DNA of 44,833 nt from an uncultured Flavobacteriaceae bacterium (GTDB taxonomy: Bacteria > Bacteroidota > Bacteroidia > Flavobacteriales > Flavobacteriaceae). Both the position numbers and the translations under genes were made by a program. The stretch spans positions 1 through 44,833 of the forward strand of contig CANMSB010000036.1 in assembly GCA_947500445.1 (NCBI GenBank). The letters are read 5' to 3'. Positions 19,101-28,365 of this stretch are shown piece after piece (the stretch's first letter is position 1; every line of letters begins with the position of its first letter). The notes under the pieces are model-generated. The model was not told the DNA's origin, searched no databases, and saw only the letters and a program-made list of their open reading frames with translations.

Positions 19101-20350
19101 TCTCCATCCACATCCAAATACCAGACCGTTCCGGGGTTAAACGCCGCTCCCGTACCGGGGGTATCATCACAATCCCCAGACTGCTTAGTGGTAGTGGTCC
19201 ATCCCGAACCCGGACTGGCACATTGGGTACGTGTTCCATTAGTCGGGTAATACCCATCTCCATCCGCATCCAAATACCAGATCGTATTTGGATTAAAAGT
19301 TGCTCCCGTCCCAGGGGTATCGTTACAATCCCCGGCCTGTTTGGTAGTAGTGGTCCATCCCGTTCCCGGGCTAGTACATTGATTTCGTGTTCCATTGGTC
19401 GGGTAATACCCGTCTCCATCCGCGTCCAGATACCATGTCAAAAAGATTATAGAAGCATTGGAGTCATTACAGTCCCCCGCAGTTTTGGTCGTTGTTCCCC
19501 AACCCGAGCCACTGGGCCTAAGACATTGGGTCAACCTACCTCCAGAGGGATAATGACCATCTCCATCAGCATCTAAATACCATACTCGACCGGGTCGTTC
19601 AAGGGGGTCGCCATCGTCGCAATCGCCAGAAGTTTTTACCGTAACTCCCCAACCCGAGCCACTTGGCCTTAAGCATTGGGTAAGCCTTCCCCCAGAAGGA
19701 TAATACCCATCGTTATCGGCATCGCGATACCAAACCTGCCCTGGAAATTCAAGACTATCGGCATCATCACAGTCACCGGATTGTTTTGTTGCGGTAGTCC
19801 AACCAGTGCCTGGGCTATCGCATTGAAAACGAGTGCCCCCAGAGGGATAATAACCGTCACCATCGCGATCCAAATACCAGTTCCTTTTGGTACAGGCCGG
19901 AGCTCCGGATTGAAAAACATCGATTCTTCCTGCACTAGAACCTGTACTACAGCCTCCCCCGATACCTGCCCCGTCATAAACAAGTATTATTGTTCCGCTA
20001 CGTGAAGAAGAACTACTATTCGGAGATACAGAAAATGTAACTTGCCCCTGATTGCCAATACCAAAAAAACCAACATTGGTAATCCACGAGGGATGGCCGC
20101 CAATCGAATAATCTCGCATATCACAGCAACCCACAACACTGAGCGTTTTTTGATATGGACCTCCACCGCTTGCCGGAACATTTTGACCGCTTGGGTCAAA
20201 TACGGAACAACCGTTCTGAGCATAGACTTTACCGCTGCCAAACAGCACGGCTAGAAAAAACAAAACTACTGTTAGCACTTGTCCATATCCGAAAAACGAT
20301 TGCAAACGTTTCCCTACCGCACGACGCTTTTTTGTACTTGTCATAATCAT
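16160..20350 (-). CDS. Multidomain secreted protein: BACON-like, DxDxDG repeats, Ig-like domains, YD-motif C terminus
   Basis: 1396 residues with a signal peptide ending 'GKVYAQ' near 45. The first domain (about 47-145; 'CDMRDYSIGGHPSWITNVGF', 'GQVTFSVSPNSSSSSRSGTI') looks like a BACON carbohydrate-adhesion domain. Residues about 155-490 hold seven units of the form 'WYLDADGDGYYP' with Cys, Pro and 'GDCDD' elements, resembling calcium-binding thrombospondin-type or MopE-like repeats. A jelly-roll-like region (500-690) and several Ig-like modules with '(T)TYY' ends follow (to about 1010). The C terminus (from about 1330) contains 'FVYDPFTQRLMAELDENNYA' and 'FYEYDIEGGLVRVKKETE', a YD/RHS-type strand pair. 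This suggests it docks with, or contributes strands to, the RHS shell made by the downstream gene. Position between the SpvB-like and RHS genes supports a linker or adhesin role. The ATG at 20344 is an equally good start. Confidence 0.8.
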   Translation of the reverse strand: MIMTSTKKRRAVGKRLQSFFGYGQVLTVVLFFLAVLFGSGKVYAQNGCSVFDPSGQNVPASGGGPYQKTLSVVGCCDMRDYSIGGHPSWITNVGFFGIGNQGQVTFSVSPNSSSSSRSGTIILVYDGAGIGGGCSTGSSAGRIDVFQSGAPACTKRNWYLDRDGDGYYPSGGTRFQCDSPGTGWTTATKQSGDCDDADSLEFPGQVWYRDADNDGYYPSGGRLTQCLRPSGSGWGVTVKTSGDCDDGDPLERPGRVWYLDADGDGHYPSGGRLTQCLRPSGSGWGTTTKTAGDCNDSNASIIFLTWYLDADGDGYYPTNGTRNQCTSPGTGWTTTTKQAGDCNDTPGTGATFNPNTIWYLDADGDGYYPTNGTRTQCASPGSGWTTTTKQSGDCDDTPGTGAAFNPGTVWYLDVDGDGYYPANGIATQCAAPAGSGWGTGVKTGGDCNDGDAALNPNTLWYEDNDGDGFADPGGQSVQQCEPPSGDWTTNGDLAPCSDLISGTGTTPTGVTVGSFEGALATVVPNGRNETLGASGWSSVSGTPDTFLPPYDNGSDYVLTSRFGQSPNGGVVAGALRVAATAETLATEIDGLVPGETYIVEFFQANASRVLLSALQEQQFGYWNVYFAGEMKRSTDLTPENLDVKWYRDRVEFTANSTSAQLRFEVESTTNNTTQSLPVYMLLDGVRVYTKPGNGEPSYSCSDISVAAFCSADGTDPRISDLNAPFANTAGWFSLPEGGERYFDSQELSEIEGNIIWADDGSDAPRRAVEIVFDEGAPSAVDRQFFDSAIGPTLSDIAVSGDGVAWFASFAAINALDENTLLTDGTTYYAGRNGFECRTPVTVFVSAPQPLAEGYQEFCSTDSPTLADVSVTVTDAAYTLQWFGQAAGGAPLPLNTPLVNETTYYVVQDNGSVLTSDRLPISVSIIDVEASAKVYRRDVRFGTNSTIDDLSDFFGFDANVLWYDSLTGGNVYRDSDVVSNETYYARTGQGICAALEIFEVSVTISEIVDPELVRCVKFVPQPGDRYVISGWVREEALAVAESDDRTFNNEPEAKQAFIRLLEHIALKTVVEGNGLVDNYVLKENPDAPNVDALVPYIKDAVSKNVTVYGFRYETETVGGHERAVGFSFALAPGGTAERFVFLTPYVTVSFGTWSSSLGLNSSELDYRYPLRNEFFSFTFEDVAVTGNKFVITSEFKVPAANNPFSIPFIGAGGLNLQNTTPSTTDSGIEASVTFNTFREVDGVPPLAYENTRIELSYTKENGDPLVSDSNVLFSPKGAVIDGWQRISGDFVVPGLANSDGGAATMTITLKTSENNINAYFDDVRMHPFESNLKSFVYDPFTQRLMAELDENNYATFYEYDIEGGLVRVKKETERGVYTIQETRSGNSKLTKPVTSGN
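18890..19890 (-). repeat. Tandem DNA repeats encoding seven DxDxDG calcium-type units
   Basis: Seven in-frame copies with a period of roughly 125-160 bases, each encoding a variant of W-Y-x-D-x-D-x-D-G-x-Y followed by a Cys-Pro element. Neighbouring copies, for example those centred near 19090, 19250 and 19410, and the pair near 19540 and 19690, are nearly identical over long stretches, indicating recent duplication or gene conversion. Copy number is likely to vary between strains. Confidence 0.8.
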
Positions 20351-20422
20351 TTCTTAATTCATTTTTTTGGCATTTTCGGGTCTTGGGCCGAACTGCCTAT
20401 ACCACCTTTGGCCATTAAAACA

Positions 20423-23400
20423 TTAAAATATAGGTTTTGCCCCGGGATCATTACCGGAGGTACATTTACCACCGAACATTTTAATGGGAATAAATTCGCT
20501 GAAATCCGTGCTTACGGCCGGACCATTTACGGTGCTGTTCAGGAAAACCAAAATTTGGATATTGTTCGGATCACCTCCTTCACGTCGTCTCGCGTGAAAC
20601 TCCAGCTGCATTTTTTTACGGCCAGTATCGTCCAAAGTTACCGTTCGGGCCATATGCCGCCCTGTTTTGTCGACTTGTTCGCCATTGATAAACACCCTGG
20701 ACCATCCTTGTGGTCCTTCCTCGACCGTTACGATCTGAAATTCCACCGTTTGGTTAGCACGACCGTTAATATAAAATTGCAACTGCTTCGTACGGCAGCG
20801 GTACTGACCGCTTTGTAATACATCGGAAATAACGGGTATGATGTCATCCTCGCAAACATCCCCGATGCCATTTCGGTCGTTGTCCGAGTTGCTCGGGTCT
20901 GCCGTATCCGGGCACAGATCCTCGTCATCTGCAATACCATCACCATCACGATCCGGTTCTTCCACGACTTCTCCCAATAATTCCCTAAAAAGATAGGCGT
21001 CGTCGCCCTCCCTTAACACCAAACTGCTGATACCGGTGTGGGAGCGATCATAGCTGATACTTGCCCCTTCCAGACCATCTTCGTCAACGCTGGTCTTAAA
21101 ATTAAAATGGCTGTCCAAGGAATTCAAAAAATCATAATCCTCGAAACCGTCGGCTCCCATATGCTTGTACCTACTGTTCGAGGCTACCGCAGTGGGCAGG
21201 GTGTAGTTATAGCCATATTGTGCTGCGGAATACCGGCTCAATTTTAGGGCATCCCTATTTTCCAGTTCCGCTCCAAAGGGACTGTATTCGGTAACTTCAC
21301 TGGCGAAGGTCCATTTTTGTTCATTGTCAATGGCCTGCTCCGTGACCGAACGCTGCCAACGATTTCCTTGGGCACCGCCCGCAATAGTATAAAACGGTTC
21401 AAAAGCCTTGAAATATCCTTCTCGCCTGGTGTTACGTTTACTGAGGTCGGCGTTGCCCACTTTTGTTCTTTCCGTTAAATAGGCAAAAGAACGTTTCGCA
21501 CGCCATTCCCCTTTTACATTAAACAGAAACGGATTAAAGTCCAAGGTTTCTAACGGGATGCCCGCTAAGTCAGCAGAAGATTCCACACTTTTGGGAAGGG
21601 TACTGAACGGCCCTTCGCATTGGCAATTCCACAAATCGTCATATTCGACGGCACTGGCATTGACCACCCTGATGTTGTCATCGGGGATGCTATTTTCGGC
21701 TTGAACAAAGGCCGTTTGTGATATGTTTTCCAAATAGGCCCCGGTGCTCTTGTTCAACAAAGGGTTGGTCATCATGGTAACCGATGCCATGTTTGCCATT
21801 TGCTGATTGCGATAACCCGAGCGTACCACGGTAAACGTCAATGGTCCGGAAATACTGCGTATAGTTCCCGTCACTCCTTTGTCATTGATCAATACAATTT
21901 CGTTACCGTTGAAACGAACGACCCATAGCCTTTGTGCAGACTCCCCGGTACCGACCAATAACTCGTCGCCAATGTACAGGTAACGCTGGGCATCGGCGAG
22001 GGAAACTACATCGCCCGATAGTTGTAATTCTCCTTTGATGCCAACGCTTTTAGAAGCTTGGCCCATACCGGGGTAGGCCCAATAAGCGGGAAAATTAAAG
22101 TTGAAATATTCATCATCGTATTCGTTTACCGTTCTGGTCAACAGTACGGCACCCGTTTCGGAATCCCATGCTTCGTTTATGGTAGATACGGAGGCACCGA
22201 GGTCGGTCGCTATTTTCTCCTTGAGAATACCGGTGGTATGGATCACCTTTGTCGTGATTACCGTTTGTGCAACGTTTTCTACTTCGGTGAGTTGTAAACT
22301 TCCCTTTACAAAGGGCAAACATAACGGGCATGTTCCGATAATATAAAGGTTGGCGTTCAACCCATCGGTTTTTGAAACGGAACGACTTTCCCTAAAGTCG
22401 GTAACCACATCGTAATCTACACCGATACTTGCATTTGTCGTTATGCGCCCATCGCTACCGACCAAGGGAACATTACTTTCCAGCTCCCGTCCGTTACCAT
22501 CTTTGGTAGCATATTTATACGTAACGGTCGATATTGGTTCCGATGCGTTTTCGGCAAATACCTCTTGGGTTCGCATTTTACCGTTCATATCATTGGTATG
22601 GATAACATAGCCTTGGGAGAGCCCGAACTTGTTCTGTGTTTTAAGCCGTGCACTGACCACTCCCCTAATGAGATTTTCAGCAAAGCTTCCCAAGTCGGGA
22701 AAGCTATTTCCACTGACGTCCAAATCGGTCATATCAACCTTAGTTGGAAAGTCCCTTGAAGTAAAAAAGGTGGTGACCACTTTTCCCGTTGCATGATCGG
22801 TAATGTTGGCCCGTTCCAAATTTTTGACCGAAACCCGACTATACGTTACCGAAGGGGAAGGAAAGAAATCTGCACCCAAAGGCTTTTCAACATAACTTAC
22901 TTCCTTTGGGGCCTGTAACCGGATACCCTTGTTATAAAGAGGTTCTACCCATGGATTCTCCTTGCTCATTGCAGGCTCGTACGTGGCGACGCCACTAGAG
23001 GTTCCATCATCCAAGGTATAGGAATACTCTTGACCGTATTTTTTAGAGTAGCGCTCGTTGTCGTTATCGACCCCGGTCACCATTTTTTCCCACTGGTCTT
23101 TCATGACCAATTGCTTGACCCGTACGCCACCGCCTCGTTTGTGACCGTTCGGGGTTGCCAAACGTATCCAAGACTTTTCGGGATTGAAGCGCTGGGAACA
23201 AAGCAGTTCATTACTCCTGAGCCTACCGTTGGCCCCCTTGATTATTTCGGTAAAAATGTCAAAGCTTTTTGCCACTTTTTTTGCAATGGTCTCAAAATTG
23301 TCGGTACCCATATCGCTGGCAAGACCGTATACTTCATTGTTCAAATATTTTCTACCGAAATACCATCCCGCCTTTGAAATGGGGTTGACGTCCCCCATAC

Positions 23401-26400
23401 CCTGAACGCCACCCTCCAAATCTACCCAGGCCATAGGTATTGCAGCATAAACCGGCCCGTTGGCATCCGGTTTAAAAAGAGATGTAGAAAGGGCGGGGTC
23501 CATTAAAAAATATCCGCTTACGTAATCATAGTCCCTACTCTCCGGATATAACGCGCCTTTTTGGGTCATGTTCAAGGAAAAACGGAAGTAGATCGGTTTG
23601 TTCTGGGCCGGATCGGCCGCCTTTATTCCTTTAAGATATTTCGCATCAAAATCGAAATTGGTATCGGTTTCCTCGGGAAGCGCTACATAAAGGTATTTTA
23701 CATCGTTGCTACCATCGGACCGATAGGGATTGGTGTATAATTTTTGATAGTCTGGATCTGAGGGGTCGAATGTGTTCAACACATCATCTTCGAAGCCTGC
23801 GCCGACAACTTTGAACATTTGCATGGCGTTTTTGTCCTGTACGTAGTTGTAGTCGTCGCTTTCGTAGGTCACCTCCATTCGTCCTCCGGAAGGAAGGTCT
23901 ATCGAAGTTAATGACCATGCCGCCGACAGCGCATCCTGAAGTTTTTTGTCCGTTTGTTGGACATAGGGATATTCAGGAGCAGTTAAGGCGTCCGTTGATC
24001 CGCAATAGTTCTCGTTTCCAGGCAAGGTATTCGTTATGGGAACCTCTCTACCATTGATCAACTCGTAGGCAACCTCGTCCCCTTGGTACGACAGTACATC
24101 TTCTACAACGGGTTTGTAATTCCCCCAGACATCGTACGATTTTAAATTGTATTCCGGATTAAAGCTGTCGTAGTTAAATACATATGGCGTATACTTTCCC
24201 ATTTGGGAAGCCCGATAAGTAAAATAGACGCTCTTCAGGGTCAGTTTTCCAAAATCGTTGCTGAGTTCACAATCCGGATCCAAGGTACCTCCTAAATTAT
24301 TGGGTACATTTTGCGCCAACGAGTAGTCGTAAACAAAATGTGCCGTTTTAATGGCCGTTACCGAAAGGTTGTCCTCATCCGCACCTTCTTCCTCTAGCGC
24401 CTTTTCATACTCGGGACGGGAATATAGGCGTATGCTTTTGATTTTGTACATTTCGCTGACGCCTTGCCCGGGAGACCTCCCATTTTCATCACTTACACCC
24501 CTCCCATCCTTTCGAGGGGACAAGTCGAACACCGCTACATGGGTTTTGGTGCGTATTCTTTTTACATATTTGATTTCCTTTTCCCCATAGATATAGTTCC
24601 CTTTCTGATCTTCCGAAACCGTATTCAGTCCGGCATTGTATGCAGCCTTCCCCGCCTGATATGGGATACGCCATTTGAAATTTTCCCCGCTATCGGAGCT
24701 GGTAGGGGAAAAGTAATCGAATTGGGTATAGGCGCCCAAGTCGTCCAAAGTTGGACCATTGGAAGTTAGATCTTCATAGTCGGAAGACAATACGGAGGAC
24801 AACAAATAGGTGTGGGCGTAGGCAGGGGTGTTCACCCGGTCGAAAAAATGATCTACCCCGTTGTTGTTGAATACGGAGTTGTCCGAGCCGGTAGCATAAT
24901 CGACCAATCCCGTACCACAATTCCCTTCGCGAGACCCATCCACCGCAAATGTGGCCTCAATTTTTTTGGTGTTATAAGCTGTTTCCCCAAAGATGTAAGT
25001 AGCGCCATCTGGCTTTAAAATTCGGATTTCGGCGGTGTGGTGGTCTTTCGCCTTCTTATTTAAACGTCCATTGTAATAGTTGGGGTCGTCCTTATACAAA
25101 TCCTTTATTTCCCTAACGGTGAGCTTTTGAATGTTCTGGTTTCTTCTTTCCCTTTCCCTGACCTTGAACTTGTAGTCCGAAGACGGAAACGCGGGAAGCG
25201 CCGTTGTGTTCATTCTTGCTATTCCATTAGTATACTCCTTTATTGCAAAACGACTATCGGCAGGGTTTTCAAAGTTACCGGAGCCTCGAGAAAATTGAAG
25301 CGCAATAGGGGCGTACCCTCCTAAATCATTGAACATTTGGCGGTTCTCATCAATTCTTGGTTCCCCTATGAATTTATGGTAAACCGGCTCGTAGTCAAGA
25401 TTTTCGTCAGCACTACGGACATCTTCCCGTGTCTGCTTAAAGTGTTTTAGGGCTTTGGTGTTCCAAACTCCGGTGCTACTTTCCGAAGGGGCATTGACAA
25501 AGTTTCCACCAACGTGAAAACCTGCACCCCCTTCGATCTCCACACCTACGCTATAACTATCGCTTTCATCCCTCACCAATTCGTCGTTTACCTGACCAAC
25601 CTGACTTCTAAAGCCACGAAACATGCCGTTTATCCCTTGTCCGTTAACCGCGTAGAGATCATAGGTATAATTGGTTACCGGTAAGGAGAGCGTCGCTTTA
25701 CTGATTATTTGGTCGTTCTGCCGATTGTAATCCAAAATATCGGTTTCTTTAGCGTGGCCCGTAAACTCATAGCCATACGCTTTTTCAACTCTTTGGTTTT
25801 CCTTTACTTTTTGGATACTGCCCATTGCCGATATTTCGATTTCCTTATCAAGCCCATATACATCCGGACCTAAAGAAACGGATACCGTTCCGTTTGTATT
25901 TTTAAAAGCGGTTCGCTTACGGGGCGTAAGCGTTGGTCTAGAAAAGGATATGCCAGCACTTGTGGTCACTTTGTTTTCTATGGTAAAAAATTTACCATCA
26001 AAAAGAGGTTTGTCTTTCCACCACCCCAAACCGGAATTGATACTGAGGTCGGTTATCCCTCTTCTTGAATTGGTACTAACGCCTGCATTTAAACTACCAT
26101 ACAACACCCCATCCCTTAATTGGCCTAGCTTTGCGCCCCCTGAAATAGAAGGAGAAATGGTAATGCCGTCTTCAGCAGAATTTTGAACATCCATACCGAC
26201 TGTCGCAACATTTGCCAGATCAAAAGAAAGCCCAAAGGAAGGCGTAAAGGAGATGCCACTATAGTTGTTGTACCGAAGGTTTACCCCAACGGACGCCTTA
26301 AATGCATCTTCGTTTTCAAAACCCAACAACTGAGGGGATAACTGCGCCGATACCCCTACCGTAACATTATCCTTGATGTTGGTTTCATATTCCATTTCAT

Positions 26401-26755
26401 CCCCCTTAAAATCATCCGGGATGCCCCGCACCTGTCGGTTGATCTGCCCTACGTTCAGGTTCCAGCCCAAGCCTACCCACGAGGCCTCTTGATCCATGGT
26501 AACTCCGGAATCGTACGCCAAGTTGATCGGATACCCGCCCACATCCATAATAGGAATGTTGTAGTTGAAATTCCCGGAAGCAAGATTTACCATATCGCTA
26601 GTACCGATAGGGGTAAAGGAGTTAAATTCAGGTTGCGAAGGTCCGCTGGTGAGCGCCCAAAGGTTGGAGGGCTGCGCCATTTGAACGATCAATTGCAGTG
26701 CCAAATAGCTCGCGATGACCTTTGAAAACTTGCTGGTTCTGATTTTTTGTATCAT
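20423..26755 (-). CDS. Giant SpvB/TcB-like secreted protein (YD-associated shell component)
   Basis: 2110 residues. Signal peptide ends at about 'SNLWA' (residue 34). The mature N terminus 'FTPIGTSDMVNLASGNFNYN', 'PIMDVGGYPINLAYDSG' and 'ASWVGLGWNLNVGQINR' matches the arrangement of SpvB/TcdB-type toxin proteins (G-x-F-x-Y-x-I-P, then a Y-x-S-G motif, then G-L-G-W). A very long middle contains many Tyr/Asp-rich strands consistent with a beta-propeller or shell. Residues about 1930-1965 contain 'DRDGDGIADDEDLCPDTAD', a thrombospondin type 3 calcium motif, followed by a roughly 140-residue beta-rich C-terminal domain. The gene lies 13 bases after the upstream lipoprotein gene and 72 bases before the next giant, so it is probably cotranscribed. 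By analogy with Tc toxins it would be the B-like half that closes or opens the RHS cocoon; this is inference. Confidence 0.82.
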   Translation of the reverse strand: MIQKIRTSKFSKVIASYLALQLIVQMAQPSNLWALTSGPSQPEFNSFTPIGTSDMVNLASGNFNYNIPIMDVGGYPINLAYDSGVTMDQEASWVGLGWNLNVGQINRQVRGIPDDFKGDEMEYETNIKDNVTVGVSAQLSPQLLGFENEDAFKASVGVNLRYNNYSGISFTPSFGLSFDLANVATVGMDVQNSAEDGITISPSISGGAKLGQLRDGVLYGSLNAGVSTNSRRGITDLSINSGLGWWKDKPLFDGKFFTIENKVTTSAGISFSRPTLTPRKRTAFKNTNGTVSVSLGPDVYGLDKEIEISAMGSIQKVKENQRVEKAYGYEFTGHAKETDILDYNRQNDQIISKATLSLPVTNYTYDLYAVNGQGINGMFRGFRSQVGQVNDELVRDESDSYSVGVEIEGGAGFHVGGNFVNAPSESSTGVWNTKALKHFKQTREDVRSADENLDYEPVYHKFIGEPRIDENRQMFNDLGGYAPIALQFSRGSGNFENPADSRFAIKEYTNGIARMNTTALPAFPSSDYKFKVRERERRNQNIQKLTVREIKDLYKDDPNYYNGRLNKKAKDHHTAEIRILKPDGATYIFGETAYNTKKIEATFAVDGSREGNCGTGLVDYATGSDNSVFNNNGVDHFFDRVNTPAYAHTYLLSSVLSSDYEDLTSNGPTLDDLGAYTQFDYFSPTSSDSGENFKWRIPYQAGKAAYNAGLNTVSEDQKGNYIYGEKEIKYVKRIRTKTHVAVFDLSPRKDGRGVSDENGRSPGQGVSEMYKIKSIRLYSRPEYEKALEEEGADEDNLSVTAIKTAHFVYDYSLAQNVPNNLGGTLDPDCELSNDFGKLTLKSVYFTYRASQMGKYTPYVFNYDSFNPEYNLKSYDVWGNYKPVVEDVLSYQGDEVAYELINGREVPITNTLPGNENYCGSTDALTAPEYPYVQQTDKKLQDALSAAWSLTSIDLPSGGRMEVTYESDDYNYVQDKNAMQMFKVVGAGFEDDVLNTFDPSDPDYQKLYTNPYRSDGSNDVKYLYVALPEETDTNFDFDAKYLKGIKAADPAQNKPIYFRFSLNMTQKGALYPESRDYDYVSGYFLMDPALSTSLFKPDANGPVYAAIPMAWVDLEGGVQGMGDVNPISKAGWYFGRKYLNNEVYGLASDMGTDNFETIAKKVAKSFDIFTEIIKGANGRLRSNELLCSQRFNPEKSWIRLATPNGHKRGGGVRVKQLVMKDQWEKMVTGVDNDNERYSKKYGQEYSYTLDDGTSSGVATYEPAMSKENPWVEPLYNKGIRLQAPKEVSYVEKPLGADFFPSPSVTYSRVSVKNLERANITDHATGKVVTTFFTSRDFPTKVDMTDLDVSGNSFPDLGSFAENLIRGVVSARLKTQNKFGLSQGYVIHTNDMNGKMRTQEVFAENASEPISTVTYKYATKDGNGRELESNVPLVGSDGRITTNASIGVDYDVVTDFRESRSVSKTDGLNANLYIIGTCPLCLPFVKGSLQLTEVENVAQTVITTKVIHTTGILKEKIATDLGASVSTINEAWDSETGAVLLTRTVNEYDDEYFNFNFPAYWAYPGMGQASKSVGIKGELQLSGDVVSLADAQRYLYIGDELLVGTGESAQRLWVVRFNGNEIVLINDKGVTGTIRSISGPLTFTVVRSGYRNQQMANMASVTMMTNPLLNKSTGAYLENISQTAFVQAENSIPDDNIRVVNASAVEYDDLWNCQCEGPFSTLPKSVESSADLAGIPLETLDFNPFLFNVKGEWRAKRSFAYLTERTKVGNADLSKRNTRREGYFKAFEPFYTIAGGAQGNRWQRSVTEQAIDNEQKWTFASEVTEYSPFGAELENRDALKLSRYSAAQYGYNYTLPTAVASNSRYKHMGADGFEDYDFLNSLDSHFNFKTSVDEDGLEGASISYDRSHTGISSLVLREGDDAYLFRELLGEVVEEPDRDGDGIADDEDLCPDTADPSNSDNDRNGIGDVCEDDIIPVISDVLQSGQYRCRTKQLQFYINGRANQTVEFQIVTVEEGPQGWSRVFINGEQVDKTGRHMARTVTLDDTGRKKMQLEFHARRREGGDPNNIQILVFLNSTVNGPAVSTDFSEFIPIKMFGGKCTSGNDPGAKPIF

Positions 26756-26768
26756 TATAGGAACGGTG

Positions 26769-27359
26769 TTATAACTTTAATGGGGTTTCGGTAAACTTGA
26801 ATTTTATGATGCCATTTCCAAAAAGTTGGTCTTGGTACACCAATTGTATTTGCTCATCTTCGGGAATGCCCCCGAAATGCAGCAGTAATTTTTTATAGGG
26901 GGCCAACTTAAAGTTCCGTTCAAAAACGGCGCCGGAGCATTGTACGGTGTCCCCCGACTTGGTAACTGCCATAAAGTCTTTGGACATGGAAAAGGCCATA
27001 TATTTTACCGATGCCTCGTAATTGCGGCCGGTATACGCTTTTTTTAAAAGGTCGTCCTTTGAATCGTGGCGAAACTCCATTTCTATGACCCTTTCGGTCT
27101 TATATGCTTCATAAAGGGAGTCTATTTCGCTAGGATTGTCGAAACCTTTTTCCTTGATCAGATAGTATTGTATGGGAACCAAGGTGGCGGTATAGCCCAT
27201 GCCCGAAAAATATTGGGAGATGGCCTTGGATTTCCACCCGGCGCGCTCAAGGTTAAAAAACTTGTACGCACTGTCGGTCTTGACCGTTTCGCCCCCCTGA
27301 TTACAGGAAAAGGCGAAAAAGCAAAGCAACATCCATAAAGCGCCGTACCAAATTTTCAT
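26769..27359 (-). CDS. Hypothetical lipoprotein
   Basis: 196 residues with a lipoprotein signal peptide; lipobox F-A-F-S-Cys19, followed by 'NQGGETVKTD'. The mature part is a mixed alpha/beta domain with 'GWKSKAISQYFSGMGYTATLV' and no motif I can name. It is the third gene of the probable operon, 28 bases after the upstream tail-fibre-like gene and 13 bases before the SpvB-like giant. Likely attached to the outer membrane; a role in anchoring or maturation of the giant proteins is possible from position only. It could be a client of the LolA-like protein further downstream. Confidence 0.7.
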   Translation of the reverse strand: MKIWYGALWMLLCFFAFSCNQGGETVKTDSAYKFFNLERAGWKSKAISQYFSGMGYTATLVPIQYYLIKEKGFDNPSEIDSLYEAYKTERVIEMEFRHDSKDDLLKKAYTGRNYEASVKYMAFSMSKDFMAVTKSGDTVQCSGAVFERNFKLAPYKKLLLHFGGIPEDEQIQLVYQDQLFGNGIIKFKFTETPLKL

Positions 27360-27387
27360 TCGAACATTTTTAATATTGTCTCTTTAT

Positions 27388-28344
27388 TTACTTTTTTAAG
27401 AACAGGGCTTCCAATTCCGTTATTCGGGCTGCCAATCGGCAGTTCAAAACTTCTTGATCATCCAATCGTTTTTGCTGTTCCAGGGCATAGAGCGTTAGTT
27501 CCTCTATCTTTTCCAATAACCTCATGTCCATTTCGCCCAGTCGAATGCCTTCCTTTTCAAAAGTGGCGGCCGAAGGCATTTTGGGCAAGTGCCCGTATTT
27601 TTTTATATAGGCCCCTACCGCTTTCAGCGTGCGGAGCTCATAATCGCTTTCAAATACGTAATCGGGCGCAGGTACGGCAAGGTCTACCTTTACCTCCTCC
27701 GCATGAATCCTACCTTTTACCGTAAGTGGTGCGTCGGGAATACTGGTACCGATACCCACATTGCCGGAACTATAGTAAATGTCGCTTCCGTTCCTTACCC
27801 AAAGGCTCTCACCCAAAGGGGGTTCGGTACTTTCTTCGTACAAACGCACGTTTCGATAAAAACTCTGCTGAGAAGTCGGGGCACCATCCTTATCGCCCGC
27901 AAAGACCAGATAGGGAAAATCGCCGGTAAAAAAGTCCCCGACCCGGATGGTATAGGAAGCCCAGTCGGAACCCGTGTACGTGCTGAAATCTGAAATTCCC
28001 CATGCCTGAACCCCGGCAAACTGAAACAAACGGGCCTTGTCATCGTTACCGATACTATTATTGGTATCGAACAGGATACCCTGTATTTCCCCCAGGCCGG
28101 TAATACGTACCTCCAATTCTAAAATGGTGTTCTCGGTTACCGTATAGTTCATGTTCGCTTTTTTCCAAGCATTACCGTCCAACCGAATTGTAGTACCACC
28201 ATCCTCGATAGCAAAGGTGCCGTTATCCTGGGCCCCTGGCGCAAAGGTGGTTATGGGTTGCGGCGTTCCGTTGATCAAAAGGTCGGTCTGCGCGCTGATC
28301 GCAAAGGTCAAGCACAGCAAGGTGACCGTAAAGAATAGCTTCAT
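27388..28344 (-). CDS. Secreted tail-fibre-like protein with C-terminal coiled coil
   Basis: 318 residues with signal peptide 'MKLFFTVTLLCLTFAISAQ'. Residues about 20-180 are a beta-sandwich-like domain ('ELEVRITGLGEIQGILFDTN', 'DWASYTIRVGDFFTGDFPY') that resembles carbohydrate-binding modules. From about 195 comes 'GNVGIGTSIPDAPLTVKGRI', then 'EEVKVDLAVPAPDYVFESD' and 'AYIKKYGHLPKMPSA', ending in a Leu-rich coiled coil. That C-terminal block is shared with the protein encoded next to it (28366-29727) and is widespread in Bacteroidota secreted proteins. Only 21 bases separate the two genes. Probably a surface fibre or adhesin; trimerisation by the coiled coil is inferred. Confidence 0.75.
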   Translation of the reverse strand: MKLFFTVTLLCLTFAISAQTDLLINGTPQPITTFAPGAQDNGTFAIEDGGTTIRLDGNAWKKANMNYTVTENTILELEVRITGLGEIQGILFDTNNSIGNDDKARLFQFAGVQAWGISDFSTYTGSDWASYTIRVGDFFTGDFPYLVFAGDKDGAPTSQQSFYRNVRLYEESTEPPLGESLWVRNGSDIYYSSGNVGIGTSIPDAPLTVKGRIHAEEVKVDLAVPAPDYVFESDYELRTLKAVGAYIKKYGHLPKMPSAATFEKEGIRLGEMDMRLLEKIEELTLYALEQQKRLDDQEVLNCRLAARITELEALFLKK

Positions 28345-28365
28345 TTTATTACAGTTTAAGGATTG

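Noticed and set aside
18890-19890. CRISPR-like regular repeats
   Set aside because: The period and content are those of coding repeats for D-x-D-x-D-G units; no short palindromic repeats with unique spacers.
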